DNA of 64,000 nucleotides from Porticoccaceae bacterium (GTDB lineage Bacteria; Pseudomonadota; Gammaproteobacteria; Pseudomonadales; Porticoccaceae). This document shows, one piece after another, positions 9,044-17,879 of this stretch. The translations under genes and the position numbers were made by a program. The notes beneath the pieces are model-generated. The model was not told where the DNA came from and did no database searches. It saw only the letters and a program-made list of their open reading frames with translations. Location: assembly GCA_018069525.1 (NCBI GenBank), contig JAGPUQ010000026.1, positions 62,001 through 126,000 of the forward strand, written 5' to 3'. The stretch's first letter is position 1, and each line of letters starts with the position of its first letter.

Positions 9044-11185
9044 ATGGTTTACGCAATCAGGGCCCCGGTAATGGAGAGTAAGTTTAAGCCAGGCGGACGT
9101 AGAGCACTCCTTCCTAACTTCCGCAATTTGAAGTTTTTCCACCGTATAGCCATAGTGTTGTTGCTGTTGACGATCAGCGCGGCAACCATAATCGCTGGGT
9201 ACCTTGGTACACAAAACGTGCTCAGTGACGCTGAAACGCTCGAAGCTGAAACTGTCGAACTCGTCGATATCATTGGCAAAATCAAATCCGGGGTGCTTGA
9301 GGCGAGACGCCAGGAAAAGAACTTCCTGTTACGCCACGAGCTTGCCTATCGAGATGCGCATGGCATAGCCATCCAAACCCTGGAGAGCGACTTAGACGCC
9401 CTGGAAGTCATGCTTGGCAAGGTGCAGATAGTCGATAACCTTATGGACGAGTCTGCCGTTGTTGATGATGACGCAGACATTGTTCCCCTGTTACGCAATG
9501 CTCTGACCAATTACCAAACATTTTTTACCGCTATGGTGGAGAAACGTCTCGCTTATGGTCTGCGCATAGATACCGGTTTAAGGGGCGCTCTCGCATTCCA
9601 GCTCGACACCCTGGAAGGCGTGTTCCTCAAGGTTGATGATCCTAACCTTGCCATTACGGTGATGCGGCTACGGGAGATACAATCCCAATACCTTGCCTCC
9701 CCCAGCGCAACCGGGATGGCGCTGATTGAATCTGAAATCGAATATTTACGTGAGCTCGTGGACGAACAAGCTATTGACGCCACAAACAAACAAACCCTGG
9801 TCCAGAACATCAACGACTATACAAGCAAGTGGCCCGAAATACTGGCTATCGTGGCTGACATTGAGACCACCGAAGCTTCGTTTACCGCAGCCGTGAATCA
9901 AATCGATCCGCTAATTGAACAAACCCACGGACTGGTCTATCAGGCTCGTCTAGCGAATAAAACTAGCTTTCAAACTAAACGCACCTACTCCGATGTTCGC
10001 TTCTATTTTATATTGTTAATTATTTTTATTGTGTTATCGGGAGCGTTTGCGCAATTCGCCCGTAATATGATTGTTCGTCTCGGCGCGGCCTTACAAGCAT
10101 CCTCCTCTATCGCCGCTGGCGACCTCAGTCAAGAAATCGCGCACACGGATTGGGGTGATGAATTGGGCTTGCTGTCGTCCGAGATGGTCAATATGAAAGC
10201 CAGTCTCAGTAACGTGATCAGTAAAACCCGGCAGGCCTCGACTCAGGTAGCGGTGGCCGCCAATCAAGTATTGGGCGGCAATACCGAACTCAGTTCCCGC
10301 ACCCAGGAACAGGCCTCCAGCCTGGAAGAGGTTGCTGCGAGTATGGAAGAGATGACCGGCACCGTGGACACCAATGCGGAAAACGCAACGCGCGCTGCTG
10401 AACTGGCAAAAAACGCCAAAAATCTGGCCGCCGATACCAATAATCTGGCTTCTCGCACAGCCGCGGCCATGGAACGCATTGAAACCTCCAATAATAATAT
10501 TGCAGAAATACTGGAATTGATTCAGGACTTTGCCTTCCAGACTAACTTGCTGGCGCTGAATGCGGCGGTAGAGGCCGCCCGTGCCGGTGAGCATGGCCGA
10601 GGTTTTGGCGTCGTCGCCAGTGAAGTCCGTAACCTGGCGGGCAGCAGTGCCAAAGCCGCCAAGGACATCAAAGCAGTCATCGCCGAAAGCGTTAAAAATA
10701 TTGCCGACGCGACTGAAATGGTCGGTGGAGCCGCCGAGAGACTGGGACAAATTGTGGATGCTTCGAGCGATGTCAGCGACTTGATCAGTGAGATTGCCGC
10801 CGCAAGTCAGGAACAGTCCTCCGGCATTCAGCAGGTGAATCGCGCCGTGGTCGAAATGGATAGTATTACCCAGCAAAACGCCGCGCTGGTGGAAGAAGCC
10901 GCTGCCGCCAGTGAGGCCATGGGGGTGCAAGCGCAACAACTCACCGAACTAGTGGCGTTTTTTGAGCTCAGTGACAATAACGACGGGAATAACGACGGGA
11001 ATAACAACACAGCCCTTCCACAACAGCGGGAAGAAATTAGCGCCCCGGCACCAACAAACCCAAAACCTTCGTCGATACCGTCGAGCGCAGACGATGATCA
11101 TTCATACGATAAATCAACGATAAAAACCGCGCCAGATAAACCGGCTAATCGTAAAACCGAAGACGATGAATGGGCACAGTTTTAA
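9044..11185 (+). CDS. Methyl-accepting chemotaxis protein 4 (HBM-like sensor)
   Basis: A 713-residue chemoreceptor (704 if the in-frame ATG at 9071 is used, which would better suit the TATAAT box at 9033). It has TM1, an HBM-like sensor with [13 protein letters not shown] and [15 protein letters not shown]2, HAMP and a 36-heptad signalling domain. The linker before the C-terminus contains a 12-bp in-frame repeat (NDGNNDGNN). The end is DEWAQF, again a CheR/CheB pentapeptide (EWAQF). Its sensor is closest in style to receptor 1. Its stop overlaps the stop of the convergent channel gene. Confidence 0.92.
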   Translation: MVYAIRAPVMESKFKPGGRRALLPNFRNLKFFHRIAIVLLLLTISAATIIAGYLGTQNVLSDAETLEAETVELVDIIGKIKSGVLEARRQEKNFLLRHELAYRDAHGIAIQTLESDLDALEVMLGKVQIVDNLMDESAVVDDDADIVPLLRNALTNYQTFFTAMVEKRLAYGLRIDTGLRGALAFQLDTLEGVFLKVDDPNLAITVMRLREIQSQYLASPSATGMALIESEIEYLRELVDEQAIDATNKQTLVQNINDYTSKWPEILAIVADIETTEASFTAAVNQIDPLIEQTHGLVYQARLANKTSFQTKRTYSDVRFYFILLIIFIVLSGAFAQFARNMIVRLGAALQASSSIAAGDLSQEIAHTDWGDELGLLSSEMVNMKASLSNVISKTRQASTQVAVAANQVLGGNTELSSRTQEQASSLEEVAASMEEMTGTVDTNAENATRAAELAKNAKNLAADTNNLASRTAAAMERIETSNNNIAEILELIQDFAFQTNLLALNAAVEAARAGEHGRGFGVVASEVRNLAGSSAKAAKDIKAVIAESVKNIADATEMVGGAAERLGQIVDASSDVSDLISEIAAASQEQSSGIQQVNRAVVEMDSITQQNAALVEEAAAASEAMGVQAQQLTELVAFFELSDNNDGNNDGNNNTALPQQREEISAPAPTNPKPSSIPSSADDDHSYDKSTIKTAPDKPANRKTEDDEWAQF

Positions 11186-12123
11186 AGTTCTTCACTCTCG
11201 TCATTGCCATCGGTATTCTCCAGGGTATTAAACCGAGTGTAATCGATCACTAAATTGCCATCGGCGTGCACTGAAAAAAGATCGGCAAACTCTTTATCGA
11301 AGACAAAACTTTTCGTGTCGTATATCTGGTGCGTATGCACGGTCTGGGCAAAAATATCTTCAATGCCGTCCAGCGTAACGATCAGCGTTACCACCTGCTC
11401 GTCAAGCGCATCCTGGTCCAGACCATATAAGGGGCTGTGTTGATCGATGATGTGGATCAGTGTCCAGGTGAAAGAAAATATGGGTATATGATCTCGTTCC
11501 AGAGTCAAATCAAAGAAGCGACGATCAATCTTACTATCGGGGCTAGCATCCACCATCACCACCGCCGCGTTAACTCTCGTGTTAACAATGGAAGAATGCT
11601 TGCGCCCGCTGGCTAAGCGCACCAGTAATGCATCCTGTCCGGCGTGTTTAGTGAACACGACATTGTCGCTAAACATTACACTGGCTCGGGGTTTCGCCAG
11701 TCGAGCAAACACCAGGCCAGTCAGTACCGCGACAAATATCAACCCGGAAAACACATCCACCATCACAATGGCGTGGGCATAACCATTTTTTGGCAGCAGA
11801 TAGCCATAGCCAATCGTAGTACTGGTCTGGAAACTAAAAATATAAGCGTCAACGAAAGAACCGGGGCGGGCATTGAGGATCATATCCCCACTTAAATAAT
11901 AAATTAGCGCAAAACCCGCATTAATCGAAAGGTAAACCAACACGGCGGCGACGAAAAATTGCGTCCAGCTTGCCACCATAACCCGGTAATAAAAATCGCT
12001 GACCAGGGAGCCTTTTAGTCCTTTGCGATGCATGAACACCCCCCCGGCTTTGTTCACTCTCGGCTTGAACGCGCGCGCATCGGCGCGGGTTGGCTGCGGG
12101 GATGTATCTCTATCACTACTCAT
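11182..12123 (-). CDS. Inward-rectifier potassium channel, KirBac family
   Basis: A 313-residue channel. The layout is a cytoplasmic N-terminus with slide-helix-like segment, TM1 about 55-78, pore helix and selectivity filter TTIGYG at 102-107, TM2 about 115-141, then a beta-rich cytoplasmic Kir domain. The filter and the [12 protein letters not shown] context are diagnostic of Kir channels. It forms a tetramer in the inner membrane and conducts K+. The gene converges on receptor 4 with a 4-bp overlap of the two 3' ends and no visible terminator, so transcripts must read into one another. The tail is acidic (DGNDESEEL). Confidence 0.9.
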   Translation of the reverse strand: MSSDRDTSPQPTRADARAFKPRVNKAGGVFMHRKGLKGSLVSDFYYRVMVASWTQFFVAAVLVYLSINAGFALIYYLSGDMILNARPGSFVDAYIFSFQTSTTIGYGYLLPKNGYAHAIVMVDVFSGLIFVAVLTGLVFARLAKPRASVMFSDNVVFTKHAGQDALLVRLASGRKHSSIVNTRVNAAVVMVDASPDSKIDRRFFDLTLERDHIPIFSFTWTLIHIIDQHSPLYGLDQDALDEQVVTLIVTLDGIEDIFAQTVHTHQIYDTKSFVFDKEFADLFSVHADGNLVIDYTRFNTLENTDGNDESEEL

Positions 12124-12270
12124 ACTGAACCCTGATTATGTTTATATGGAGTTGGTAAGACCACGCAACCATTTTTATGGAAATGGTTCGCGGGAACTAT
12201 TCGCTGGAATAGTGCCGTAGACTCAATCTGGTGACAACTCTGGGCGCTACGCGTAGGCACAAGAGACAAG

Positions 12271-12337
12271 CCAGAACAGCGTCCAAAAAAAAGCCTCCGC
12301 AAGGGAGGCTGTTTTATTTGGTGGGCCGTGCGGGATT
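12271..12337. repeat. Direct repeat, left copy, with tRNA-Lys 3' fragment
   Basis: Nearly identical to 12639-12707. It contains the minus-strand terminator hairpin AGCCTCC/GGAGGCT (about 12285-12310) and the last 20 or so bases of tRNA-Lys including CCA, then diverges inside the T arm after CGGGATT. It looks like a tRNA 3' end left by duplication or by integration at the tRNA gene. Confidence 0.8.
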
Positions 12338-12416
12338 GACTCGCGCCTTCCCTGGCGCTCGGCCCTGCGGGCCGGCCTAAAGGCCGCCCAAATCGGCTCC
12401 TGCCGATTTGTCGAAC
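12331..12416. repeat. Palindromic intergenic element, copy 1
   Basis: About 86 bp with three successive small palindromes: CGGCCC/GGGCCG, GGCC/GGCC and AAATCGGC/GCCGATTT. It begins directly after the CGGGATT of the truncated tRNA T arm and ends at TCGAAC, as if inserted into a GGGATTCGAAC target. Copy 2 differs by one indel and one substitution. Confidence 0.75.
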
Positions 12417-12537
12417 TCGCCGTCGAAGAAACGACTCAACACCCGTACCTCGAGTAATTTCGCGGTGAGCTGTCGTATTAGTATTGAAATTTTGGGTACA
12501 GTGGGAAGAAATCTCGCTTATTTTGGACGAACCTTTA

Positions 12538-12622
12538 CGGGATTGACTCGCGCCTTCCCTGCGCTCGGCCCTCCGGGCCGGCCTAAAGGCCGCCCAAATC
12601 GGCTCCTGCCGATTTGTCGAAC
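12538..12622. repeat. Palindromic intergenic element, copy 2
   Basis: 85-bp copy of the element at 12331-12416, again bounded by CGGGATT on the left and TCGAAC on the right. No open reading frame is inside, so it would be a non-autonomous REP- or MITE-like unit. Confidence 0.75.
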
Positions 12623-12638
12623 AACTGAAATAACCAAC

Positions 12639-12707
12639 CCAGAACAGCGTCCAAACAAAAAAGCCTCCGCAAGGGAGGCTGTTTTATTTGGTGGGCCGTG
12701 CGGGATT
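12639..12707. repeat. Direct repeat, right copy, at the intact tRNA-Lys
   Basis: Partner of 12271-12337. Here CGGGATT continues into the intact T arm (CGAACCTGCGACC), so this is the original and the left copy the derivative. Confidence 0.8.
12655..12680 (-). terminator. Terminator of tRNA-Lys
   Basis: On the minus strand, AGCCTCC-CTTGC-GGAGGCT followed by TTTTTTGTTT, beginning 9 bases after the tRNA CCA end. An identical hairpin occurs in the left repeat copy at about 12285-12310. Confidence 0.85.
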
Positions 12708-12764
12708 CGAACCTGCGACCAATTGGTTAAAAGCCAACTGCTCTACCAACTGAGCTAACGGCCC
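12689..12764 (-). tRNA. tRNA-Lys (anticodon TTT)
   Basis: A 76-base cloverleaf on the minus strand. Its acceptor stem is GGGCCGT/ACGGCCC, the D arm TTAGCTCAGTTGGTAGAGC, and the anticodon loop CTTTTAA with anticodon TTT. The T arm is GCAGGTTCGAATCCCGC and the CCA is encoded. It has its own promoter and terminator. tRNA-Lys next to queC is a known integration site in Pseudomonas, and here 3' fragments lie 350 bp downstream. Confidence 0.97.
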
Positions 12765-12778
12765 CGAAAGAGGCGCAT

Positions 12779-12806
12779 ATCTTACTTGCCAGCGAAAAAA
12801 GGTCAA
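12779..12806 (-). promoter_or_regulatory. Sigma-70 promoter of tRNA-Lys
   Basis: On the minus strand TTGACC, 16 bp, TAAGAT, followed by a G/C-rich discriminator (GCGCC) and the tRNA 5' end about 15 bp downstream of the -10. The GC-rich discriminator is typical of stringently controlled stable-RNA promoters. It fits in the 48-bp gap after queC. Confidence 0.65.
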
Positions 12807-12812
12807 GCAAAA

Positions 12813-13541
12813 TCAGTGCTTATAACGCGTTGGATCGCTTATTTCCGCTTCGCGGAAGCCCTGGGCGCGTAATCGGCAGCTATCGCAGCGACCGCAAGCC
12901 AAACCATCGTCGCTAGGCTGATAGCAAGAGACGGTCAAAGCGTAGTCCACACCGAGTTTCAAACCGCAGCGAATGATGTCGGCCTTACTGAAATCGATCA
13001 GCGGCGTGGCAATGCGAAAGCCCTGCCCTTGCACGCCAAATTTGGTGGCCAAATTGGCCGTGGTCTCAAAAGCGCTAATAAATTCCGGGCGGCAGTCGGG
13101 GTAACCGGAGTAATCCACGGCGTTGACGCCAATAAAAATAGTCTCCGCCTCTAGCACTTCAGCCCAGCCCAGGGCGATGGCTAGAAACACGGTGTTGCGC
13201 GCAGGTACGTAGGTCACCGGAATGTCATCATCCTTGCTGGACAGGGCGCTGTCAGCCGACTGCTCAGCCGATTCCGGCACGGCGATACTATCGTCGGTCA
13301 GTGCGGAACCACCGATAGTGCGCAGGTCGAGGCTAACCGTTTTGTGCTCACTAGCACCCATCACAGTACTGACACGGCTTGCGGCAAGTAATTCGGCACG
13401 ATGGCGCTGTCCGTAGTCGAAGCTCAGTGTATGGCACTGATAGCCCTGCTGCAGGGCCATTGCTAATACGGTTGCCGAGTCCAGTCCGCCAGACACCAGC
13501 ACCACAGCTTTTTTACTGGGCTTTTTTGTAGGTTTATCCAA
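12813..13541 (-). CDS. queC: 7-cyano-7-deazaguanine synthase QueC
   Basis: QueC converts 7-carboxy-7-deazaguanine to preQ0 using ATP and ammonia in queuosine biosynthesis. The 242-residue protein has the N-type ATP pyrophosphatase loop SGGLDS (17-22), and the C-terminal zinc cysteines C206, C216, C219 and C222 (CYQP...CGRCDSC). Translation appears to start at TTG (13541-13539), as no ATG precedes the P loop; GGAA lies upstream. An insertion of about 10 serine/aspartate-rich residues occurs near 90. It follows queE in the same direction, separated by 125 bp of tandem repeats. Confidence 0.95.
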   Translation of the reverse strand: MDKPTKKPSKKAVVLVSGGLDSATVLAMALQQGYQCHTLSFDYGQRHRAELLAASRVSTVMGASEHKTVSLDLRTIGGSALTDDSIAVPESAEQSADSALSSKDDDIPVTYVPARNTVFLAIALGWAEVLEAETIFIGVNAVDYSGYPDCRPEFISAFETTANLATKFGVQGQGFRIATPLIDFSKADIIRCGLKLGVDYALTVSCYQPSDDGLACGRCDSCRLRAQGFREAEISDPTRYKH

Positions 13542-13594
13542 GATACTATTTCCGCTTCAAATCTGTTGATCGGTCAATCCGTGTTTTAACGGTT

Positions 13595-13650
13595 GTGATT
13601 TTCGAATCGTGGTTTTCGAACATGATTGTCGAGCTATGATTTTCGAACTG
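13595..13650. repeat. Degenerate GATTTTCGAA repeat between queE and queC
   Basis: Four imperfect copies of a 14-16-bp unit near GTGATTTTCGAATC. They lie in the leader of queC immediately after queE. Confidence 0.65.
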
Positions 13651-13666
13651 TTGCTTTCAACTTAAG

Positions 13667-14317
13667 TCATCGCCCCTGTTCATCACCCCACAGGTATTTG
13701 TGCAACTGGAGCTGCATGCGTACGGGTAACTTATCTTCCAATACCCAGTCGGCCAACTGACGGGCTTGCAACTGCCCCTGACTCGGAGAGAACAACAGTT
13801 CAGCGCCAATATCAGCAAGTCGATAGCGGTCGATGGTCATCCGCGCCCAGTCGTAATCTGCGCGGTCGCATAGCACAAATTTAATTTCGTCTTTGGCAGT
13901 CAGCACCGGGATATTGTCCCAGTGATTTTTGCTGACTTCGCCGGAACCGGGGGTTTTAATATCGAGAATAATATGGACCCGAGAATCGACCTCGGCAATC
14001 GGTAGTGCGCCGCTGGTTTCCAGCGACACGCGATAACCCCGATCACACAACGCGCTTAGCAGTGGCAAACAATTTGGCTGCGCCAGAGGTTCGCCACCGG
14101 TGACGGTGACATAGTGCGCGGCATGGCCCGCAACCTCGCTCAAGATAGCCTCCAGAGTGCGCTTCTCACCGCCGTAAAAAGCATATTCCGTATCGCAATA
14201 GCCGCAGCGCAGAGGGCAACCGGTAAGCCGCACAAACACCGTAGGCAAGCCCGCCGTGGTGGTTTCGCCCTGTAGGGAATAGAAAATTTCGGTAATACGC
14301 AGACTGTGTTCGCTCAT
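13667..14317 (-). CDS. queE: 7-carboxy-7-deazaguanine synthase QueE
   Basis: A radical SAM enzyme of 216 residues that rearranges 6-carboxytetrahydropterin to 7-carboxy-7-deazaguanine, the step before QueC. The cluster ligands C34, C38 and C41 form CPLRCGYC, and the N-terminal ITEIFYSLQGETTTAG and the VTVTGGEPLAQ segment are typical. QueD and QueF are not in this window. Confidence 0.95.
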   Translation of the reverse strand: MSEHSLRITEIFYSLQGETTTAGLPTVFVRLTGCPLRCGYCDTEYAFYGGEKRTLEAILSEVAGHAAHYVTVTGGEPLAQPNCLPLLSALCDRGYRVSLETSGALPIAEVDSRVHIILDIKTPGSGEVSKNHWDNIPVLTAKDEIKFVLCDRADYDWARMTIDRYRLADIGAELLFSPSQGQLQARQLADWVLEDKLPVRMQLQLHKYLWGDEQGR

Positions 14318-14556
14318 CGGCCCATCAATTGATTATCGGGTGGCGCAGTTTACCGAAAAATACGGCCGTAGTGCCAAATTCTGGTATCTACAGCGCCGGT
14401 GTTTAAGAGGTAATGAAAGCATTACTTAATTGACTGATTGGGCCGATGCGTGCGAAAAGGGAAATTTGAGGGGGATAAGAAAGGTCGTCAGGTAAGCCGA
14501 AAGTAGTAGGTATTTGAAATGCAGCTCACCGGGCACCTACCATAGGCATTTCCCGA

Positions 14557-15498
14557 TCAGAAATTGGCTTCCAAATAGCGTTGCGCAAGCCTGGCGGCAC
14601 TGCCATTCCCGGTAGCAGCCGTATCGAGATGCTTGCGCGCTTTTTCCTTTTCACCCATTTGATAGTAGACCGTGCCCAATTTGTAGTGGGCATCCAGAGC
14701 TTTGCGGTGAGCGGGGTAATTGTCGACCACTCGACTGAATTCCGCCGCCGCCGCATCAAAGCGACTTTTAACCAGATGAATTTCGCCCATCCAGTAGTAG
14801 GCATTAGCGGTATAACTCCCGGCCGGGAAAGCCACGACAAATTCCTGAAAAGCGAGCAGTGATTCGTCCAGTTTACGGGCTTTTAATAAGGCGTAAGCCG
14901 CGTTGTACTGTGCGCTTTCCCCATCACCATCAACCCTAGCAAGGGGCGAATCAGTACCGTATGAAGAGCTTTGTGAGGCGCTGGGTGAGGCGCTCGTAGA
15001 GGCGTTTGATGAGGCACTCGCTGAGTTAGGGATATTTGCTGATGAATCAGCACTGCCAGGCGATACAGGTCGCAACACAGAGCCCGCGGGAACTGCGGTC
15101 ATTGCAGCGTTTATAGCAGAAATTCGGCCGTCTAAATCTCCATAATTTTCTGTCTGTTGACGCTTGAGTTGATCGAGCTGATAAGACTGTTGTTCGAGCA
15201 TGCCGCGTAATTGACGGATTTCTTCCTGCAAAATCTGCATCTGGTAAAACATATCTGCAGGCTCATCGCTCGCTTGAGATCCGAACGCCGGGCTTGGCAA
15301 CTGGCCCTGCTGGAATTGACCCTGGGATTCACCTTGAGATGATCTGCCCTGATCATTGATATCAACCACTGGTGCAGCAAGAGTAAGCGCCGGTAGCCCT
15401 AATAGCGCCGGCAGCCCTAATAAAGCCGCCAGGGTCAAAGACCTCAACGCCATCGACATGGCTTTCGCTGGAGTTGTTTTCATTAAGGTCATGCTCAT
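14557..15498 (-). CDS. cpoB: Cell division coordinator CpoB (YbgF)
   Basis: Periplasmic Tol-Pal partner that coordinates outer-membrane constriction with peptidoglycan synthesis. The 313-residue precursor has a signal peptide containing an in-frame 21-bp duplication (LLGLPALLGLPAL), a coiled coil at about 75-110 (EEIRQLRGMLEQQSYQLDQL), a serine/alanine-rich low-complexity linker and three C-terminal TPRs, ending YLEANF. Last gene of the tol-pal cluster. ATG 15498 is used; in-frame ATGs at codons 3 and 6 are alternatives. A terminator-like hairpin separates it from pal, so its expression may be lower than that of pal. Confidence 0.93.
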   Translation of the reverse strand: MSMTLMKTTPAKAMSMALRSLTLAALLGLPALLGLPALTLAAPVVDINDQGRSSQGESQGQFQQGQLPSPAFGSQASDEPADMFYQMQILQEEIRQLRGMLEQQSYQLDQLKRQQTENYGDLDGRISAINAAMTAVPAGSVLRPVSPGSADSSANIPNSASASSNASTSASPSASQSSSYGTDSPLARVDGDGESAQYNAAYALLKARKLDESLLAFQEFVVAFPAGSYTANAYYWMGEIHLVKSRFDAAAAEFSRVVDNYPAHRKALDAHYKLGTVYYQMGEKEKARKHLDTAATGNGSAARLAQRYLEANF

Positions 15499-15528
15499 AA
15501 ACTCAAAAAAAATGGCCGTTCAACAAGC

Positions 15529-15563
15529 AAAAATAGCGCCGCAATGACGCGGCGCTATTTTTT
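15529..15563 (-). terminator. Terminator/attenuator between pal and cpoB
   Basis: A 12-bp stem (15531-15542 / 15549-15560, AAATAGCGCCGC with its complement) around a 6-base loop, with T runs on both sides. On the minus strand it lies after pal and about 30 bp before cpoB, so it can reduce read-through into cpoB. Confidence 0.75.
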
Positions 15564-15716
15564 CGTACTGCTTTTTTACTACGGTTTCTTTGGTACAGTT
15601 TTTTCTGCATTGTCTTCATTTGAAACCCGTCAGGTTAAAAGACTTAAAAACAAGTCCTGTCAAATAAGCCCTACCAAACAAGACAAAATAAAATTGTCAT
15701 AGTTTCAAAAACCGTT

Positions 15717-16226
15717 TTACTTCATTTCCACTCGGCGGTTTTGCGCCCAGGCCGCCTCGTTGCTCATGGCGACGGCTGGTCGTTCTTCACCATAACTAAT
15801 GGCTTCAAGGTTGCTAGAACTCACACCATTTAACACCAGGAAGTCGCGTACCGCTTTGGCACGTCGCTCACCCAGGGCCATATTGTACTCGCGAGTACCA
15901 CGCTCATCGGCATGCCCTACCAAACGAACATTGCTGGGATTAGCGGCTAGTCTTGCGGCGTGAGTTCTTAATGCGGCGCGAGATTCCGGTTTTAAAATAG
16001 CTTGATCGAAGTCGAAGTAAAACACGGTGTCTGCATTGGCGTCGCCATCTAACGAACTACCACTCACAGAGCCATCACCGACCGATCCGGTGGCAACATC
16101 GTTACCGGTATTGAGGCCACCGGTACCGGTAGATGCCCCGTCGTCCTTTGGAGTACTAGAACAGGCGGCTAGAAATACGGTACAAAAACCAACCAATAAA
16201 ATATTTTTGATAGATTGCACTTTCAT
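15717..16226 (-). CDS. pal: Peptidoglycan-associated lipoprotein Pal
   Basis: A 169-residue outer-membrane lipoprotein: lipobox LAAC with lipidated C22, then a glycine/serine-rich linker of about 35 residues and an OmpA-like domain (FYFDFDQAILKP, VGHADERGTREYNMALGERRA) that binds diaminopimelate in peptidoglycan. It links the outer membrane to the wall and is pulled by TolB/TolA. A good ribosome site (AAGGAG) precedes the ATG. Confidence 0.97.
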   Translation of the reverse strand: MKVQSIKNILLVGFCTVFLAACSSTPKDDGASTGTGGLNTGNDVATGSVGDGSVSGSSLDGDANADTVFYFDFDQAILKPESRAALRTHAARLAANPSNVRLVGHADERGTREYNMALGERRAKAVRDFLVLNGVSSSNLEAISYGEERPAVAMSNEAAWAQNRRVEMK

Positions 16227-16335
16227 AAAAAAGCTCCTTATTTTGCATTATTACATTAGGTGATGGGCCAAATTTGCGCTTAATGTAAACCATATTTACC
16301 TTAAACGCGACTAAACTCTTACTTTCAAACTAAAG

Positions 16336-17649
16336 TTAATTCGAAAACGGTGCCCAGGCGGGCTCCCTCACGTCACCGCGACTAGACGGTAACAAGAAGC
16401 GAACGCCGGCATCAATGGAAACTGCCGCCAGAACGCCTTTATTGCCCTGCTTTGCGGCGTAAATCACCATTGCACCGTTAGGTGACACCGTTGGCGATTC
16501 ATCCAGGCGAGTTTCGCTTAAGATTCGAAAATCATTGCTTACCAGGTCTTTTGAAGCGATATGATACCGGCCGTTCTGTCGATGCACCAAAACTAAAGTG
16601 CGGCCGTCAGGCGCCAGGCGCGGTCGTGCATTGTAGCTACCCTCAAAAGTAATGCGTTCTACCGCACCAGAATCGAGCGTTAATTTATAAATTTGTGGCG
16701 ATCCGCCGCGATCCGAGGTAAATAGCAAGGCACGACCATCCGGTGTCCAGGTGGGCTCGGTATCAATGGCGAAGTGTTTGGTTAAGCGAGTAAATGCTCG
16801 GGTGGCGAAGCTAAATAGATAGATTTCCGGGTTGCCATCCTTGGACAGCACCAGAGCTAGCTGTTTGCCATCGGGAGACCAGGCCGGCGCACCATTGAGG
16901 CCACGAAAATTAGTAACCTGCTCGCGTTGAGCATCGCTTAAACGCTGTCGGTAAATAGCCGGACGACCGGTCTCGAAAGACACGTAAACTAGTTCGCGGG
17001 CATTGGGCGCCCAACTCGGCGACATAATCGGTTCTTTCGATTCGAGCATCAGGCGCTCGCGAGCGCCATCCGCATCGGACACCATTAAACGAAAAACAAG
17101 ATCCTGCCCGCGGGGTGTAGCCGTAACGTAGGCAATACGGGTTGAAAATGCACCGCGCACCCCGGTGATGGTCTCGTATACTTTGTCGCTAATGTAATGG
17201 GCGATATCTCTGAGCTCGTTTTCAGACCCTCTAACAAGCTCGGTAAATAGCTTCCTTTCACCGTGTACCTGAAGCAAGCTGAACACCACTTTGTAGCCGC
17301 CAGCTGGCTCGCGCTGAACGTCGCCAACCACCAGGTATTCCATACCGGGTACACTCCAGTCGCGGTAGTACACCTCGCTGACACTCTTAGGGAAGGATAG
17401 CATATTGACCCGCGACATCGCCTGGAACAAACCGCTGCGATCGAGATCGGCGGCAACGATAGCGCTGATATCCTCCGACAACATAGCCCCGCCGGGATTC
17501 ATCGGTACCACGGCGATGCGCGCCGGGTTATCGACACCCTCGGTAATTTCAATGGCCAGCTCCGCTTGAGCCGAAGTATTGAAGCCCAGCCACATTATGG
17601 CCAGCACCAAACCGAAGCTCGTCCGCGCCAATAAACCGTTAGATTTCAA
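16336..17649 (-). CDS. tolB: Tol-Pal system beta-propeller protein TolB
   Basis: Periplasmic beta-propeller that binds Pal and the TolA C-terminus. An N-terminal domain ([10 protein letters not shown]) precedes repeated [10 protein letters not shown]-type propeller blades ([20 protein letters not shown]). I start it at TTG 17649, which gives 437 residues, the usual family length, with a 29-residue signal peptide ending TSAQA. The frame is open to an ATG at 17805, but that start would put 52 basic, serine/lysine-rich residues before the hydrophobic core, and their DNA (17700-17770) looks like the degenerate repeats seen in other spacers. If the ATG is used the precursor has 489 residues. Confidence 0.93.
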   Translation of the reverse strand: MKSNGLLARTSFGLVLAIMWLGFNTSAQAELAIEITEGVDNPARIAVVPMNPGGAMLSEDISAIVAADLDRSGLFQAMSRVNMLSFPKSVSEVYYRDWSVPGMEYLVVGDVQREPAGGYKVVFSLLQVHGERKLFTELVRGSENELRDIAHYISDKVYETITGVRGAFSTRIAYVTATPRGQDLVFRLMVSDADGARERLMLESKEPIMSPSWAPNARELVYVSFETGRPAIYRQRLSDAQREQVTNFRGLNGAPAWSPDGKQLALVLSKDGNPEIYLFSFATRAFTRLTKHFAIDTEPTWTPDGRALLFTSDRGGSPQIYKLTLDSGAVERITFEGSYNARPRLAPDGRTLVLVHRQNGRYHIASKDLVSNDFRILSETRLDESPTVSPNGAMVIYAAKQGNKGVLAAVSIDAGVRFLLPSSRGDVREPAWAPFSN

Positions 17650-17879
17650 TAGATGTCCAGGGAACGATAAGTAGCTCGAAAAAGATAGACGTCCAAATGT
17701 GCGGCTGCGTTTACTACAGATGCATTTGCTGAGGCGATACTTGCTGCTGAGGTATTTGCCAGGCTTGTATTCGGTATAAACCCGCCCATTATTTTTATCA
17801 TTCACTGGTTCTGCTCTCTTCGCTGCCCTGAGGCGACGGATAAAATGTGGTTTGCGCTAATCACTTCCGTTAATACTGG

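Larger units (their letters stand above)
12124..12688. other. Repeat-rich spacer between Kir channel and tRNA-Lys
   Basis: No credible gene. The spacer is built of two direct repeats that carry the tRNA-Lys 3' end and its terminator (12271-12337 and 12639-12707) and two copies of an 85-86-bp palindrome-rich element (12331-12416 and 12538-12622). A 116-codon plus-strand frame here runs into the tRNA gene and is rejected. The 120 bp between the inner copies (12417-12537) shows nothing recognisable. Confidence 0.7.

Noticed and set aside
10091-10939. 282-codon minus-strand frame within receptor 4
   Set aside because: Similar antisense frames occur in all four receptors because their signalling domains are conserved; it is a shadow.
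333-12640. Complete integrative island at tRNA-Lys
   Set aside because: No integrase, relaxase, phage or transposase gene is present in the block, so only a scar-like repeat supports it.
12408-12758. 116-codon plus-strand frame
   Set aside because: Made of the palindromic elements and the antisense of tRNA-Lys.
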